A stretch of 64,000 nt of DNA, from assembly GCA_030159075.1 (NCBI GenBank), contig BROG01000297.1:423501-487500 (forward strand), read 5' to 3'. Position numbers and translations under genes: made by a program. Shown one piece after another: positions 46,126-59,644 of this stretch (the first letter of the stretch is position 1; the number at the start of each line of letters is the position of its first letter). The notes under the pieces were generated by a model. That model saw only the letters and a program-made list of their open reading frames with translations, made no database searches and was not told the DNA's origin. This stretch comes from Atrina japonica (lineage: Eukaryota > Mollusca > Bivalvia > Pterioida > Pinnidae).

Positions 46126-46985
46126 TCATCTTCATAGAGAGTAGATGGTGAGACTTGTTGAGCCAGTGTTGTTTTTTTTTCTGACCCGAGTTCAAATACA
46201 GCCTGTATCTTAAGACACCAAGCATCTATTCTGGTTAACCTGTAACCTATAATTTGCTGCTGAATTAATTCATACCAAATTTTCAATGTATTTGAATAAT
46301 ATGGGTGCTGCCATTTTGCCGAGGAATATTTTACAAATTCGTAAGATATTATAGGATGTGTGACGTCATTCCAACAATAGGTAATAAGTTCAATGTCACC
46401 AGACGAGTTTAGAACAAAATTGTGCGCTTGATATCCGTCTCCACAGAGTACAGCTGTGGTGTAATCGGCATATGATATATGACACTTCCACCACTTCCGG
46501 CCTTAGTCACAGGATAAAAGATAATATACCTGCAGTATAAAAACTTTTATTTACTGTATTTTCTGTAAAGGCTTCAACATAAATGAAAAGAAGATCTTTT
46601 TATCCAGTCAAAGTGATGATCAGGCAAATGAATAATTTACAAGTATTTGTTATTCAAGTCACAAAACAGTTTTACAATGCAATTTAGAACACTGGTGTGT
46701 CAGATGTGAGATTATTTTCCGTTAAAGTCTAATTAAGAGAATTTAATTCTAATTTAAGCCATAGCATTTTTCTGCTATAACTGTGGTCCTGCTACTTTGG
46801 ATGGCAAAATGACACAGACTTCCATAAAGTTGTCAAAGCCTTGACATGAACAGATTTTTTTTTCAAGTGCTTGCACGCTTAGTTATGACTAAAGGCACCA
46901 TTTTTTTATGTTGTGGTTAGGAAAATTTGTCTAGGTCAGGTTAACCTGCATGGATTACGTGTCTTATGATTTTTTGCGTCCTTAA
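46126..46985. other. Intronic; no feature recognised
   Basis: Nothing supported. Confidence 0.35.
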
Positions 46986-46989
46986 CACG

Positions 46990-47286
46990 TACCGTATTTG
47001 ACACAATAAACGCCCATGTCCCTATAAGAGCCCTTCCCCCTTTACCTTTTTAACACACGGTCGAGTATCTTGTGGGCCAGAAAAATGGAAGTAACAGTTT
47101 ATCTATAGCCCCAGCAACTGAAAAATGTCAATGGGTGTTCTTGTAAATTATTACAACAATTTTACCACTGCTCCTTATAAAAATTAACAGTTGTATGTCA
47201 ATTTGAGTCGTAATGGGTCCCAATAAATGCCCATCCCTTTTTCCTGTTTTTGTAGCGCCCAGAGCACTCACTGGTTGGATACGGTA
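46990..47286. mobile_element. MITE-like element with 'taccgtat' termini, copy 2
   Basis: Starts taccgtatttgacacaataa and ends gttggatacggta. Interior aacgcccatgtccctataag and cccaataaatgcccatccct correspond to the copy at 6673-7002. Confidence 0.8.
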
Positions 47287-47289
47287 CTA

Positions 47290-47635
47290 TGTGTCGGACT
47301 ATTTTTTAATTCATAATAGAACAGCAGAGAAAGATGTCTATCTGCTATATCTAATATAATCATGTAGGCTATACATAAAAGAAAAAGGACACAAACAAAT
47401 TGCTTTTCCATTTTTGAATCATAGGTATAGCTCATCGGAGTTCTTCTATGACTTTGATTGCTAGAATTTGTGCAGTCTTTGCTGCTGAGTGAAGCCACAT
47501 TTTCTCCACCACATGTGGCTGTTTATATAGGGAAGATTTGTCATTTTCCGTAAGTGATGGTTGGTAGTATTTTCCCAGATATATGTCATAACCATTTTCT
47601 GATTGCTAGTGAACTGGAAAAAAAAACATTGATGT
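47290..47635. other. Intronic; no feature recognised
   Basis: Nothing supported. Confidence 0.35.
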
Positions 47636-47639
47636 AATG

Positions 47640-48915
47640 TGTAATGGTAAACCAGTAACACAAAGTCACTTGAAATTGTGTAATACAGACACTTGAACAT
47701 GTGTAATAGTAACACAAAGTCACTTGAAATTGTGTAATACAGACACTTGAACATGTGTAATACAGAGCTGTTTATATAAACCAGGAAGTCATTTGAACAT
47801 GTTTCCGTGAACATGTGTAATACAGAGACTTGAACATGTGTAATAATAAACCAGTAACACACTCACTTGAACATGTGTAATGATAAATTAGTAAAACAGT
47901 CACTTGAACATGTGTTATAGTCTCTCACACCATGAACATGGAAAAAAAAACAGTCACTTTATGTGTTAATGTAAACTTGTAACACAATCACTGGTTATAG
48001 TAAACCAGTAACACAATCACAAAGTCATTTGTAACACAAATGTGTGTAAATAACAGACACTTGAACATGTGTTATAGTAAACCAGTAACACAATCACTTG
48101 AACATGTGTAATAGTAAACTTGTAACACAGTCACTTGAACATGTGTAATAGTAAACCGGTAACAGAGTCACTTGAACATGTGTTATAGTAAACCAGTAAC
48201 ACAGAGTCACTTGAACATGTGTAAATTAGTAACACAGTCACTTGAACATGTGTAATAATGAACCAGTAACACAGTCACTTGAACATGTGTAATAATGAAC
48301 CAGTAACACAATTACTTGAACATGTGTAGTAGTAAACCAGTAACACAAAGTCACTTGAACATGTGTTATAGTAAACTTGTAACACAGTCACTTGAACATG
48401 TATAATATGTGTAACACAGTCACTTGAACATGTGTAATAGTAAATCAGTAACACAGTCACTTGAACATGTGTAATAATGAACCAGTAACACAGAGTTACT
48501 TGAACATGTGTAATAGTGAACTTGTAACACAGAGTTACTTGAACATATGTAATAGTATAACACAGTAATGTAGTAAAAACACAGTTACTTGAACATGTGT
48601 AATAGTAAACTTGTAACACAGTCACTTGAACATGTGTAATAGTAAACCAGTAACACATCACAGTCACTTGTAACACAGTGTGTAATATAAACAGTAACAC
48701 AGTTACTTGAACATGTGTAATAGTAAACTTGTAACACAGTCACTTGAACATGTGTAATAGTAAACCAGTAACACATTCACTTGAACATGTGTTATAGTAA
48801 ACTTGTAACACAGTCACTTGAACATGTGTTATAGTAAACTTGTAACACAGAGTTACTTGAACATGTGTAATAGTGAACTTGTAACACAGAGTCGCTTGAA
48901 CATGTGTTATTATGT
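47640..48915 (+). repeat. Minisatellite, unit about 37 bp, about 1.3 kb
   Basis: Unit cacttgaacatgtgtaatag followed by taaaccagtaacacagt; alternates 'aacttgtaacaca' and 'tgttatag'. Roughly 33 units including truncated ones. Open frames on the minus strand (for example 48275-48700) follow from the repeat. Confidence 0.95.
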
Positions 48916-48919
48916 GCTC

Positions 48920-49850
48920 CTAAGTTGCAAGCTTATAATAACTTTTGCATGTCAACATATTTGGAGATTGTTCTTTATCAATTCAAATTTCTTGGGAATT
49001 GTTACACGAAAGAATATCTTTAATATTAAAATCTTGGATTACTCTAATAAAAATATATCAGTAGAATTGTAAACAAAATGTGCTGCAGGGGAACACATGT
49101 TATGATGTACTATAAGGAATTATCATTAGCTATTAATTGAATGCAAAATATACAGTCTTGTACCAATGGATTCATATATTTCTTATACCGTAATTGGTTA
49201 AATTACATTAATGTCTGTCACTCTGTCCAGCTGTGCTTTTACTTTAGGGTCAGAAATGAAATCTTTTCATACACAAATGATAACATGTGATTCCATGTAT
49301 CAAAATAATTATGATGGCAGTACAGCGGATGTCTGTTGAGATAGATTTCTTCTCTTTTTGATTAGCCTTGATGGTCAACCGTATTATTTTTCGTGCTCTC
49401 TTTATCCATGATTCTGCTGAAGGATAAAACAGAATGGTTACTAATGAACTCTTCGTCTTCCTGTTATTTTGCAAAATTTGAAAACTTGGCAGAAAATAAT
49501 AAGGTATTGGCAGGAGGCCTTTTCCTGTCCTAATTGGGATCAGAATAAAACAAAGATATCTAGCTGAAAAGTACAGTAATTACCTTAATTATTTTGTTAA
49601 ACCAGAGGAAAATTTGTAAATGTATATTAATGGTGAACAGGAGTACCTAAGTATAGGGCATTATTGTTGTCATTACTTTCATTGTTTTGTTATTAAGCCT
49701 CTTCAACTAGCAATCTTAGACAAATTATTTGGACTGTGTTCATTTAGCCATTTGCCAGTCCCCTTCAGGGGTTTACCTTCATTTCTACATAGTTCTTGCT
49801 GCAGTTTTCAGACAAGAATTTATTTATATCACAGATTAATATCAGCAACA
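48920..49850. other. Intronic; no gene
   Basis: Nothing supported except ggaggccttttcctgtccta at about 49513, probably an eroded end of the 'aggcctttttctgt' family. Confidence 0.35.
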
Positions 49851-49854
49851 TGCG

Positions 49855-50175
49855 GGTCCTTTTTAAAGGGACCCATTCCCAATGCAAAATCTACTATTTT
49901 TTCCCCAAATTTGAGCAAAGATTTTCCCAATTATGTCCACCATGTTGTTCACATTCAGTATTAAACAATAAAAAAGAGAATCTAGTATATAAATGAAATC
50001 AGTACTTTGAAGTCTTCAGAGATGGAAACCATGTTGTCAGTAAAATAAGAGAAGCTATAAAATGAATCTCAAGTTTTGCGTCTTTATTCTTATGACTTAA
50101 ATGACCATAGTTACTTTTTTTCACAATTTGGCCCATTGCGGCGTAAAATTCCCAATTGGAAGGGTACAGGACCCT
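49855..50175 (-). mobile_element. 'aggcctttttctgt' dispersed element, copy 4, diverged
   Basis: gggacccattcccaatgcaa, ttttccccaaatttgagcaa and aattcccaattggaaggg appear in the order of the 17620 copy. Ends not resolved. Confidence 0.55.
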
Positions 50176-50435
50176 GTCCCCAAAACGGTCTATTAACACC
50201 TGTATATTGAAGGATGTATGTGTGTTTAATAAAGATATACATTTATATATTTTGGTTTTGATTTTTATGAATTGATTCTTCACACAACATACATGTATAG
50301 TTGACTTTTGTCATTTAGAAATGATTTTTATGTCCTGAAGATCATAGAGCAGGGCGACTTAAAATGTTTTGGTATTATATTGGGAACATATATGTTCTTG
50401 ATTTTTTTCTATTGGGAACAGTTTTTTGGCTTTTT

Positions 50436-50550
50436 AATTGGGATCAGAAATCTTTTTGTTTTCTATTGCAAACAGTGTTTTTGGGGTTTTTCTATTGGGA
50501 AAGTAGTGTTTTGGGGTTTTTCTATTGGGAAAAGTAGTGTTTTTGTTTTT
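50436..50550 (+). repeat. Short tandem repeat, unit about 32 bp, 3-4 copies
   Basis: ctattgggaaaagtagtgtt then ttggggttttt, repeated with changes. Confidence 0.8.
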
Positions 50551-50555
50551 AACTC

Positions 50556-51700
50556 GCCTAGCCTGAAGGGTCAAGTCATCTGTCATTGTGTGTCTATTAA
50601 CTTTTCCATTTAAACGACTTCTTCGCAAGAACCACTGGACAAATTTTAACCATATTTGGTAGGAAACTTTGCCCAGGGAAGGGGCTTCAAGTTTCCAAAA
50701 AGAAAAGGGCTAGGACTTATAGGGGCTCCAAAAAGGGTCAAATCTTGGTACATCTTTAAAAATCTTTTTCTCATGAACTAATGGTCAGAGGATTTTCAAA
50801 TGTTATATACATGATTGTTATGTCAATATCTACAAAGTTTTCCAATGAAAAGGAATTCTGTTCATAAACGAGCCACTAGGGGGGCACTTCAGTAACATAG
50901 GATACATTTTTTATACAAATAGCTTTAGAAGTCAAAACTGATTGATTTTTTGGTATACTCAAGTAAGCTATATTGGGAATTATCTAAAGATCATTTTGAC
51001 ACAATTTTAAAGTCATTGGATCAAATGTCAAGGTCACAGGAACCTCAATAAACAAAAATATAAGATTTTTTAGGGGTCAAATTTTAAACATTTTCAGTTT
51101 CTACTGAAAAACTATTGGTCCAATTTGAATCAAATTTGACATGCAGTATCCCCAGGAAAATCTGCATTAAGTCTGCATAAAAAAGGGCTAGGACCAAACA
51201 TGGCTGCCATGGCTAAAAATAGAACAAATGAGTCAACAGATTTTTTGGACTTAATACATATATCTCAGATATTTTTAAAGCTAGAAAAATCTTCTTTTCC
51301 AAATCTACTACATGAATTGAAAAATGGATTGCTTCTGAGTGGTTTACATGGATGTATAATTTAAGTTTGTATTTTTTATACAAATTGGAATATTAATTTT
51401 TGACACGTTTTTGAGGTCTTTTTAGACTTTGTTATTTACACTCATTTTTGCATGATTTCCTTGATTATCTCCCTTTGCCTTCTTTTAATGTGCTTTACTT
51501 GTATATAGGTGAAGAAATGTTTTTGTGCAAGAATTTTGCTGAAGTGTATTATTTAGATATTTTCATGAATTTTTTGAAACTGCAATATTGTTTCTTGGCC
51601 AGATCAGCCTACATCCATATATTCTTCTTGGTCTTCTTTCCACATGTATAGATGATTCTCAGGTGAGCGACTGAGGCCCTCTTGGGCCCTTTAGTTTTTC
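50556..51700 (+). repeat. Bivalve-type dispersed repeat with 'gtgagcgac...ctcttgggcc' end, long copy
   Basis: About 1.1 kb, starting near actcgcctagcctgaagggt and ending ctcaggtgagcgactgaggc then cctcttgggccctttagttt. Partial copies at 37160-37640 and 4545-4790 support its extent. No intact frame; its transposon class is not evident. Confidence 0.75.
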
Positions 51701-53740
51701 TATTAGTTTAACATTAAGTGCGATGGGATTGAAAATCAAGGGAAGCATCAGAAAATCAGATATATCAACTGCATGTTCCTAGTAGCATTTTATCATCTTT
51801 GGAGCATCTGTTTTAAAGAAACAACTTTTCTGATCTTTGAATACATGTTTCTGACATTTATTATTTGCTTTGCTGAAAATTCTCGCAAATTTATAAATAA
51901 TTATCTCAGTACAAATTTCTGGCCAAGCAATTGGAAATTCATATTCTTACACAATCCTGTGTAAAGCATAATTTTGCCTTTTAGAACTTGCTACAGGTAC
52001 TTTTTTTTATTTGACTGCCTTTTAGGAAAATCTTTTTTATTTCAGCACAAAAAGGAAAATGATTGTGTATTTATAGTTGCTAATTATTGTTACATTATAA
52101 CGTAAAAGACCATTTTTAATGCACTTGGCAAGAACAAAACTTTATCATATACTTACTTCAAATGCAGGTTTTTTCATCTCTGATACAGGCGCCAGCACGT
52201 GCCCTTTATCACATACCCTTATCAGCCTTCCCTTTATCACACCCCTTAATCACATCCCCATTTGGAACGCTTTATCCAGAATATACCTGGACTGTTCCCC
52301 TTCAGGCAAAACATAATATCTTGCATAAATGCTAGGCTAAGCATATTCTGAGACTAATTGTGAACAATTTTAATGATTGTTGAATGAAAATGTGAATGAA
52401 TCCTTTGATTTACTAAACAGAGTAAAAATGTTCCACAGGTAGGTTCAAAACACCGCAAATGATTGTGCATTTTGTATTTTAGATACGAGTGTACACGGAG
52501 AAGGCTACATATGTGTTTCAACACAATGTTTAGCCATGAACATCCTCACGACAGGGCTTTACCAGAAGTAGATTATGCATGAATGTTCTTTCAAAGTCCC
52601 TGTAGCCCTACCGTTATTTCAGATATATCTCAGTAACATATTTACGCTAAAACGAATTATGTCAGCAAATTGTTATGAGGAAGGCTAGTTTTTTTAAGTC
52701 TTGTCTTAATCGTTTGTGTACTTCGTAATTTTAGACCTGTCAAAAAGGGAATACCCATGAAATGACACTAATTTTGTTAACCTACATGTAGAAATTAAAA
52801 AGACACACTTTTTATCTTTGATAATTAGCTTAGTATTTGTCTATTTATCAGGAGGGTTTTAAATATATGATAAAAATAACAAAACACGACAAACTATGTA
52901 TCTCAAAATCAAGTATTAGACTTTATCATATCCTATGGGTTTACATAGTGTGTAATTTTGTGTGCTGTAGCGATCTAAAATGAGGCAGAACTCTAGTAAT
53001 TGATATATCTAATTAGCTAATTATTTCTTGTAAAATATTTTCATTAAACTCTCAAGTACTTCACTTATAACTATCTGTACCTGGGAAACATTGCCGTGTA
53101 TGCGGTTATAAGAAACCCTTCATCCAAATGCCTTTCAATGTGATTGGGTTATAATGTATATCTTTTGTTCAGTCTTATAATGGCTTCCTGTGCTTGATTA
53201 GTTTAATGAACTTGTCTGAAGTGTTTCTATGGATTCTAGGAAGTGCTGAGTGAGAAGCCCTTCTAGGTAATTCTGACATTAATTATACCGGCAACTTATC
53301 ATGTTGATGTTAACTAAATAATTTGAAAGTGAGAGCATAGGGAATCCGTCAGGGTTCGTTAGCGTTGTGGATAATCAGCCGCAGATTGCCGAGGTTGTTT
53401 TTTTTTTTTTTCTCTTTCTGTGACTAATGAGGATGAATATTTCAAGATACTGTCAAATGGTCCATAAAACAACGTAAAGAAAAAAGTATATACATCAATT
53501 ATCAGGCGATTCTATTAGATAATAAAACCTATTCTACAACCGATGACATTTTAAAACATTTTGATTTGACCTTTCCAAGAGCTCAGTTTAAGGTGGGATT
53601 CTTGATTATCTATATTTTCTTTTGGATTGTGACTTAATACAAAGTTCCTATATCCCCACAGATTATTGGCAGATACAGGATGACTTAGAGAGCATTTGCA
53701 TAAATAAGCCCTTAGGTTTGCATCTGGGGAAATTCACATA
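51701..53740. other. Intronic; no feature recognised
   Basis: AT-rich. 52180-52310 is C-rich (cctttatcacaccccttaat, repeated loosely) but shows no gene. T run near 53397. Confidence 0.4.
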
Positions 53741-53744
53741 CAGT

Positions 53745-53855
53745 CGACCTGGGCCTCCGTCACTGAGTGGTTATAATAGAGCATCTCACTTTGAACCATG
53801 TCGTCTCTCACTTCTGGTCAGCAAAGGTTGGAGCCCTGGTTTTGAGTATTTTTGT
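53745..53855 (+). mobile_element. SINE-B head fragment
   Basis: ggcctccgtcactgagtggt (box A), ataatagagcatctcacttt, then aaaggttggagccctggttt (mutated box B). Body missing. Confidence 0.7.
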
Positions 53856-54425
53856 ATTTCTGTTGACAATTATACATGTAAGGGCTTAGTACAGAGTTAA
53901 AGTATATAGTATTTCTGATAACAGATAGAATTAATAAATTCCTCTATCTGCCATTTACTCATATAGCATGTAGGTCATATGAAGGGGACGGGCGTAACAG
54001 TCAAATATTCGTCTGCATACCTGTCGACATTATGAAATTTGTGTCTGGTGTAGAACGTGTGTACATGTACAAAGGTTAAACTTTGTCGTTCTCATGTATA
54101 CACCAGTTGCTTTAAAGGCATTCAAATAACTGAAAGGGGGAGGGTATGGGAGGGGTTGTCCCCTCCCTGAAAAACAAGAAAAATTTGTAATTTTAAACTT
54201 CAATATCCACCATTTTATGCATCTAAAAGGGAATTATTGTCAGTAATATTGATGATATAAATATCACATTTCTTTCAATTTTCTAGACAACTTTGTGATT
54301 CATAAGGAATAGATAAATAAGCTTTATTTTGAATTTTTAATACATGTAATATATACATGTACACGCATGAATAAAATAATACAGATTGTAATAAACACAG
54401 CTAGGGAGACTCAAAATGATGTAAT
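53856..54425. other. Intronic; no feature recognised
   Basis: Nothing supported. Confidence 0.35.
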
Positions 54426-54428
54426 GGT

Positions 54429-54523
54429 AATTGTGTTATATTAGAATTTTTAAAATTTAATATTTCTAAATTTGTTATAACAAATTTTAAAATATTAAAT
54501 TCTGAATATTCTAATATAACAAT
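54429..54523. repeat. ~95-bp near-perfect palindrome
   Basis: Left arm aattgtgttatattagaatt...aatttaatatttctaaattt, centre gttataac, right arm aaattttaaaatattaaatt...attctaatataacaatt. There is essentially no spacer; pairing breaks only at a few bases. Confidence 0.85.
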
Positions 54524-54529
54524 TGCATT

Positions 54530-56740
54530 TGGAATGCAGACAATAAATAACTAGACTATCCTGGAAGAAATTGAATGCTAAATATTTGGAAAAATGATAA
54601 TTTTTAAAATCAAAAGCTTGATTTTTTTCTTAGGGATTTAAACATTTATTACCAAAATATTTGCATACCCAAATATGTATATGAAGGTTTTTATCTTCAT
54701 ATTGTACTTTTTTTTGTTAAATGATAAGAAAAAAACAACAAATGTTGACTAAATAATCCACTCAAAAAAAAAAAAAAGAAAGAAAGAGATTTGATAGGGA
54801 AAATCAAATCTGCTTTTAATAATAATAAAAAAAGATTATCGAGGTTATATAAAAGTGTTAACTGTCATTACAGACAATTTATTTAATTCAATTCAATGAG
54901 TTACAAGAAGACATTATTGTCTTAGTTTAAAATATTATGTAATTGAAATAAAACATCGTTTTTGTATTGAAATCATCACAATTTTAAGATGCATCCATAA
55001 CACTGTATAGTATGTCGAGTGCGGACGTCATAGAAGACACCAAGATCTCGCTTCGATATTTCTCAGCTAAATTTTTAAAGTAAAATCATTGTGGATTGAT
55101 ACACAAGCTGCATGAAATTAATATAACATTAATGATGTTAATCTTTGATGTGTGTATATAGGACAGAGCATATGGATAGTGATTATAGGTGTGGAGGTTT
55201 AGATATACAGGTAATCAATCTGTATATTAGGTACCTGTCCACAGTACAGGTCGTTGTGTAGTTACCTCTAGTACACGTCCGATAATAAACACCTCTGACT
55301 CATCACTGTATGGTCTAATGACATTAATTAATTAATAAACAGGGTTATTTGTCCACGTTCCTGATGACCATTTGGAAGATTTAAGGGACTTATGTAACCT
55401 AACCGATGCAATATATGCGCCAGAAATATCACCAGAACTTCAAGCTATTTTTTTGAGTGAAAATTACGATTACAAACATTTAATGCTGATAAAAACGTCT
55501 ACCGATTGTTGGAAAATGGGCTAGAAGTGGTAGAAATATATGAAAATCGGTTGAAAATTAGAAAAATCGGTAGAAATATGTAGATTTTTTCTCAGCGGTA
55601 GATGAATAAAAAAATCGGTAGACTACTGCCGAAATCGGCAGACTTGACAGGTATGTGTCTGCCACACAGCATTTCATTTTGAGTGTAAAAACATCTCAAT
55701 ACCTATGAAAAAGCAATTAGAAATTGATTTATTTATAATATTCTGTCTTTAAGTTTACAAATCAGCATTTTTATATAAAATTGTATTTGAATGAAAATAG
55801 TAGTAATTATCCATGTAAAGAAATTAACACACACAAAAAACCCAAAGACGTGAAAAAAAATAACTGTATAATGATAATGGATACAAGATATTTACAAAAT
55901 ATACAAGCAATGCTTTAGTATTTGCTGACAATTTTTTATTCATTCCGCTATCATACAGAGCTCATAGGAGAGTTTATATATAATAATTGTTTATTGCCAT
56001 GGTAACGTGATCAAAAGAAAGAGTTGGATCAAATCTTGTTATCAGGTGGGAATCAACAGATCAAATAAAGCATATCATTTGATTCCACTATCTGCACCTG
56101 TCACTTGATGCAAAATCATGTTGCCGCGGCAACAGTTACTAGTGATATTGGAAACTGTCAAGACCAGGAGTCCATTTTGTGTAATGTCCATATAAACCTG
56201 AAGTTATTGCATAACTTTTCTTTTAAGCATAATTTTTTTTTAAGTAACTCTGTTTCATCAACCCAGATACTTACTTTAGACATTCCATTTTTGAGATTTA
56301 TCAGAAATCCTAGGGTAGCTCTATCCAACACATAACATAACAGAAGCCCAATATCAGAGAAATTAAAAAAAAAAAAAAATGGTTCCATGAAAGTGTATAA
56401 AAATTGGGACAAGGTAAATGTGTCTCGGGACGAGTGGTTTTCAAACTTTTTCTCAGCCTGTATAACATGTAATTGGAAAAGTTAGACATGGCAGCATTGT
56501 TCCAGAGAACATAAAAAGTATAAAGAAGAGAAAGGATGTCAGTGACCATTATGACCATACCCAAGCTCCATTTTGAAAAACACCACTCTGAGAGAGTTTC
56601 AGATTATGTCCCTAGTTGTTTCTTTGTTTCTTATTGTAATTCTGGCATTTTTCTTTTTTACCACAACGTGTACTTCTTAATGTAATGTGAGGTACTTTTT
56701 TGTAACATCATACCGGTACACAGTTAGAGAAAAAAAAAAG
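54530..56740. other. Intronic; no feature recognised
   Basis: AT-rich with A runs. 55495-55645 repeats the phrase aaaatcggtagaaatat and gtagact loosely. No gene supported. Confidence 0.4.
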
Positions 56741-56744
56741 TCCA

Positions 56745-57031
56745 AATTTTGTTGTTGTTGTATTGTTGTTTAATGTCCCACTCAAGAATCTTTCATTCAT
56801 ATGGAGATGTCACCAAATGCCGGTGAAGGGCTTCAAATTTTGGCCCATGCTTGGCACTTACGGTCATTGAGCAGTGAGATTTCTTTAATCTGCGGACACC
56901 TTCTGTGACACGGGACCTCATATTTTACTGTCTCATCCGAAGGACAGGAATCCTACCTGCCACTGGCTGGACTCGAACTCACAACCTCACGATTAAAAAG
57001 TCGAGTGCATTACCGACTGAGCTAGGCTGGT
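56745..57031 (-). mobile_element. tRNA-derived SINE (family A), copy 3
   Basis: Minus strand head agcctagctcagtcggtaat (box A) and gtgagttcgagtccagcc (box B); body ggagatgtcaccaaatgccg reversed; tail gttgtttaatgtcccactc end. Near full length, mildly diverged. Confidence 0.85.
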
Positions 57032-57181
57032 TAAAAAAAAAAGAACACCCCCCAAAAAAACCCAAAAAAGCAAGAATTAGTTCTATGTATTTATCAAATG
57101 TTATAGTAAACTAACAGGGCTCTTCATGACAGCACCAGGCTTTAAACCACAAAATCTCTGGGCTCTTCCATATATCCATAT

Positions 57182-57440
57182 AACCTGGTGGGTGGAGTCT
57201 TGTGAACCCATTCTTGATCTGGGCGAGTCTAAATTGTAAGTAATTAAGTATAAAATTAAAATTACACTGAATAGAGTAATCGTTCCTACTTGTCACCATA
57301 CATAAGAGAGTGTCCAGTGAGGAATAATACACTTTTATTATACAGCTTGTCCTAACCGAAAAGTGAGTAGAAATCATCTGTATGATAATCGAAAGGTTAC
57401 TCCATCCCGCCATCTTATGTGAATCGGACAATAGTCAAGG
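57182..57440 (+). repeat. Dispersed ~260-bp repeat, copy 2
   Basis: Collinear with 19530-19795 (ggtggagtcttgtgaaccc, tagagtaatcgttcctact, gagagtgtccagtgaggaat). Confidence 0.75.
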
Positions 57441-57444
57441 CCTT

Positions 57445-58675
57445 TTAACCTACATAATTCCATCTGACCTACTTCTATGTCAGACATTGGGTATCTGAGA
57501 TACAGTGCTGCCACCAGCGACCTATATTGTCTTCCGGCAACTAACTAACGTTTCAGCTGTAATTATAACCAATCACATCAAAATATTATACTTCTTTCAA
57601 AAGGGGGTTAATTGAGACTATTGGGATCCAATTCATCAAATATTTTCTGACAAAAAAAAAAAAAAAAAAATAGATTATTTGCCTAGATCTATAGAAATCT
57701 ATCAATTTTAGAATTGAAACTTATCAGCCTAAAGGAGGGATTGAAATGTATTTATAGTTAAGTGATGGTAGGCAATTGCAATAGATAGGAAAAGTATAAA
57801 GTACTGTGCATGCAGTAAGTACAGACGAAAAGTTAAAAGAAAATTGATCAACAATTTTCATGTTTATATCAGAATTTACAGTGTTTCATGAAATGCAGCT
57901 CAGGGTGATCTAAGCTTTTTCATAAAGTGACTTGCACAAAATTTTACATCAAAAGTCATACAAAAACCTACAATGTTTCAGGAAACAGGCTCTAGGTAAT
58001 TTCTTTTGTAATGGTCTGCTAAATGAAGTAATTTGTGCCATGAATTTTTGAAGGAGATCTTGTTAGTAATTTCTCGACATATTTGCCTACAGCTATAAGG
58101 TTTTGGTTATCTGGTGTTTTCTTAACCATGCAATAATAACATGAAACTGTTCACATCTGATCCTTTTACACATAAAAAGACACCAGGCATTGTCATCGTT
58201 TTTTTATTTTTTTTATTTTATCATGTTCTGTAGTAATGGCTACCCCAGGCTCTTTAGAGTTAGTTTATAGATCCAAGAATTGTGATTAGAGGATGTTGAC
58301 TTCTAATTAACAAGAGAAATTGACATCTTTGATCATGAAGTAAAAGTTTAAGTTTCTATAATGTAATCCCTGTATGGAAATTTCACTCTCGTTTGATAAC
58401 TTGTGATGTTTTAATATTCTGCCAGCAAATCAGATTATCACATAATGAAGATATATATTATAGAATTTATATCCCGTTCACTATCATGGTATTTTCTGGA
58501 ATTTTGTGATGGAGGAGTCTGTTTAATTCAACAATGTTTCACTCAGATATGATTGTTTTTCTGTTTAAGTTAGTGTATGTGGTGTAACGAGTATAAAAAT
58601 AACCCTACATTCCATTAATTACAAATCACCATTTTCTCCTGGCATATACATGTAATACACTGTGGTTTAATTCAA
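57445..58675. other. Intronic; no feature recognised
   Basis: Nothing supported; A run near 57651-57670. Confidence 0.35.
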
Positions 58676-58679
58676 TTTG

Positions 58680-58990
58680 ATTTACATCAACATTTGCTTT
58701 GATATACATGATTGCCCTGACAGAAATATATGTAAAAATGATTCACATGCATAAAAAAATATTTGCCCCAACATACACCAAGAAGACTTGCCATGGCATA
58801 CAACAAGATTTGCCTTGAAATGAGCATTTGATCCAACATACAAGTTTGCCCTGACAGAAAACAAAATGATTTGCCCTTACATGCATACAAAATATTTGCC
58901 CCAACATACATCAAGAAGACTTGCCATGACATACACCAAGGTTTGCCTTGAGATCAGCTTTGATCCAACATACATCAGCATTTGCCTGGA
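58680..58990 (+). repeat. Degenerate tandem repeat ('atttgcc..aacataca')
   Basis: catttgctttgatataca, gatttgccttgaaatgagca, tttgccccaacatacatcaa and variants. Two blocks (58762-58850 and 58888-58975) are near copies of each other, about 126 bp apart. Confidence 0.75.
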
Positions 58991-59049
58991 CAAAAACACC
59001 TCCAATATTTATGAATATGTCATGATTTATCTAGACATATGACACGTAT

Positions 59050-59640
59050 CAAGAAGATGTGCCCTGTCATAACAATGATAAGATTTGTCCTGACATACAT
59101 GTAACATCAAAAAGATTTGTCCTGTCATAACATCAAACAGATTTACCCTGTCATAGCATCAAACAAATTGCCCTGCCATAGCATCAAAAAGATTTGTCCT
59201 GTCATAACAGTAAACAGATTTGCCCTGTCATAGCATCAAAAAGATTTGATTGTCATAACATTAAAAATATTTGCACTGTCACAGCGTAAAAAAAAATTGC
59301 CCCGTCATAACATCAAAAAGATTTGCCCTGTCATAATATCCAATAGATTAAAGATATATGCACAGTCACAACATCAACAAGATTTTCCCTGTCATTGAAT
59401 AAAAAAAAGATTTGCCCTGTCATAATATCCAATAGATTAAACAGATTTGCCCTGTCATAGCATCAAAAAGATTCGATTGTCATAACATTAAAAATATTTG
59501 CACTGTCACAGCGTCAAAAAAAATTGCCCCGTCATAACATCAAAAAGATTTGCCTTGTCATAACATCCAATAGATTAAAGATATTTGTGCAGTCACAACA
59601 TCAACAGGATTTTCCCTGTCATAACATCAAAGAAATTTGG
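59050..59640 (+). repeat. Minisatellite, unit about 26 bp, with 227-bp higher-order repeat
   Basis: Unit catcaaaaagatttgccctg followed by tcataa. The block starting tgccctgtcatagcatc at 59221 recurs at 59448 with the same series of variant units. Confidence 0.9.
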
Positions 59641-59644
59641 CCTA

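Noticed and set aside
48275..48700. 141-codon minus-strand frame rich in Tyr, Thr, Cys and Val
   Set aside because: Product of the 37-bp minisatellite.
50308..50613. 101-codon frame rich in Phe and Gly
   Set aside because: Spans a short tandem repeat and runs into a dispersed repeat; no protein family recognised.
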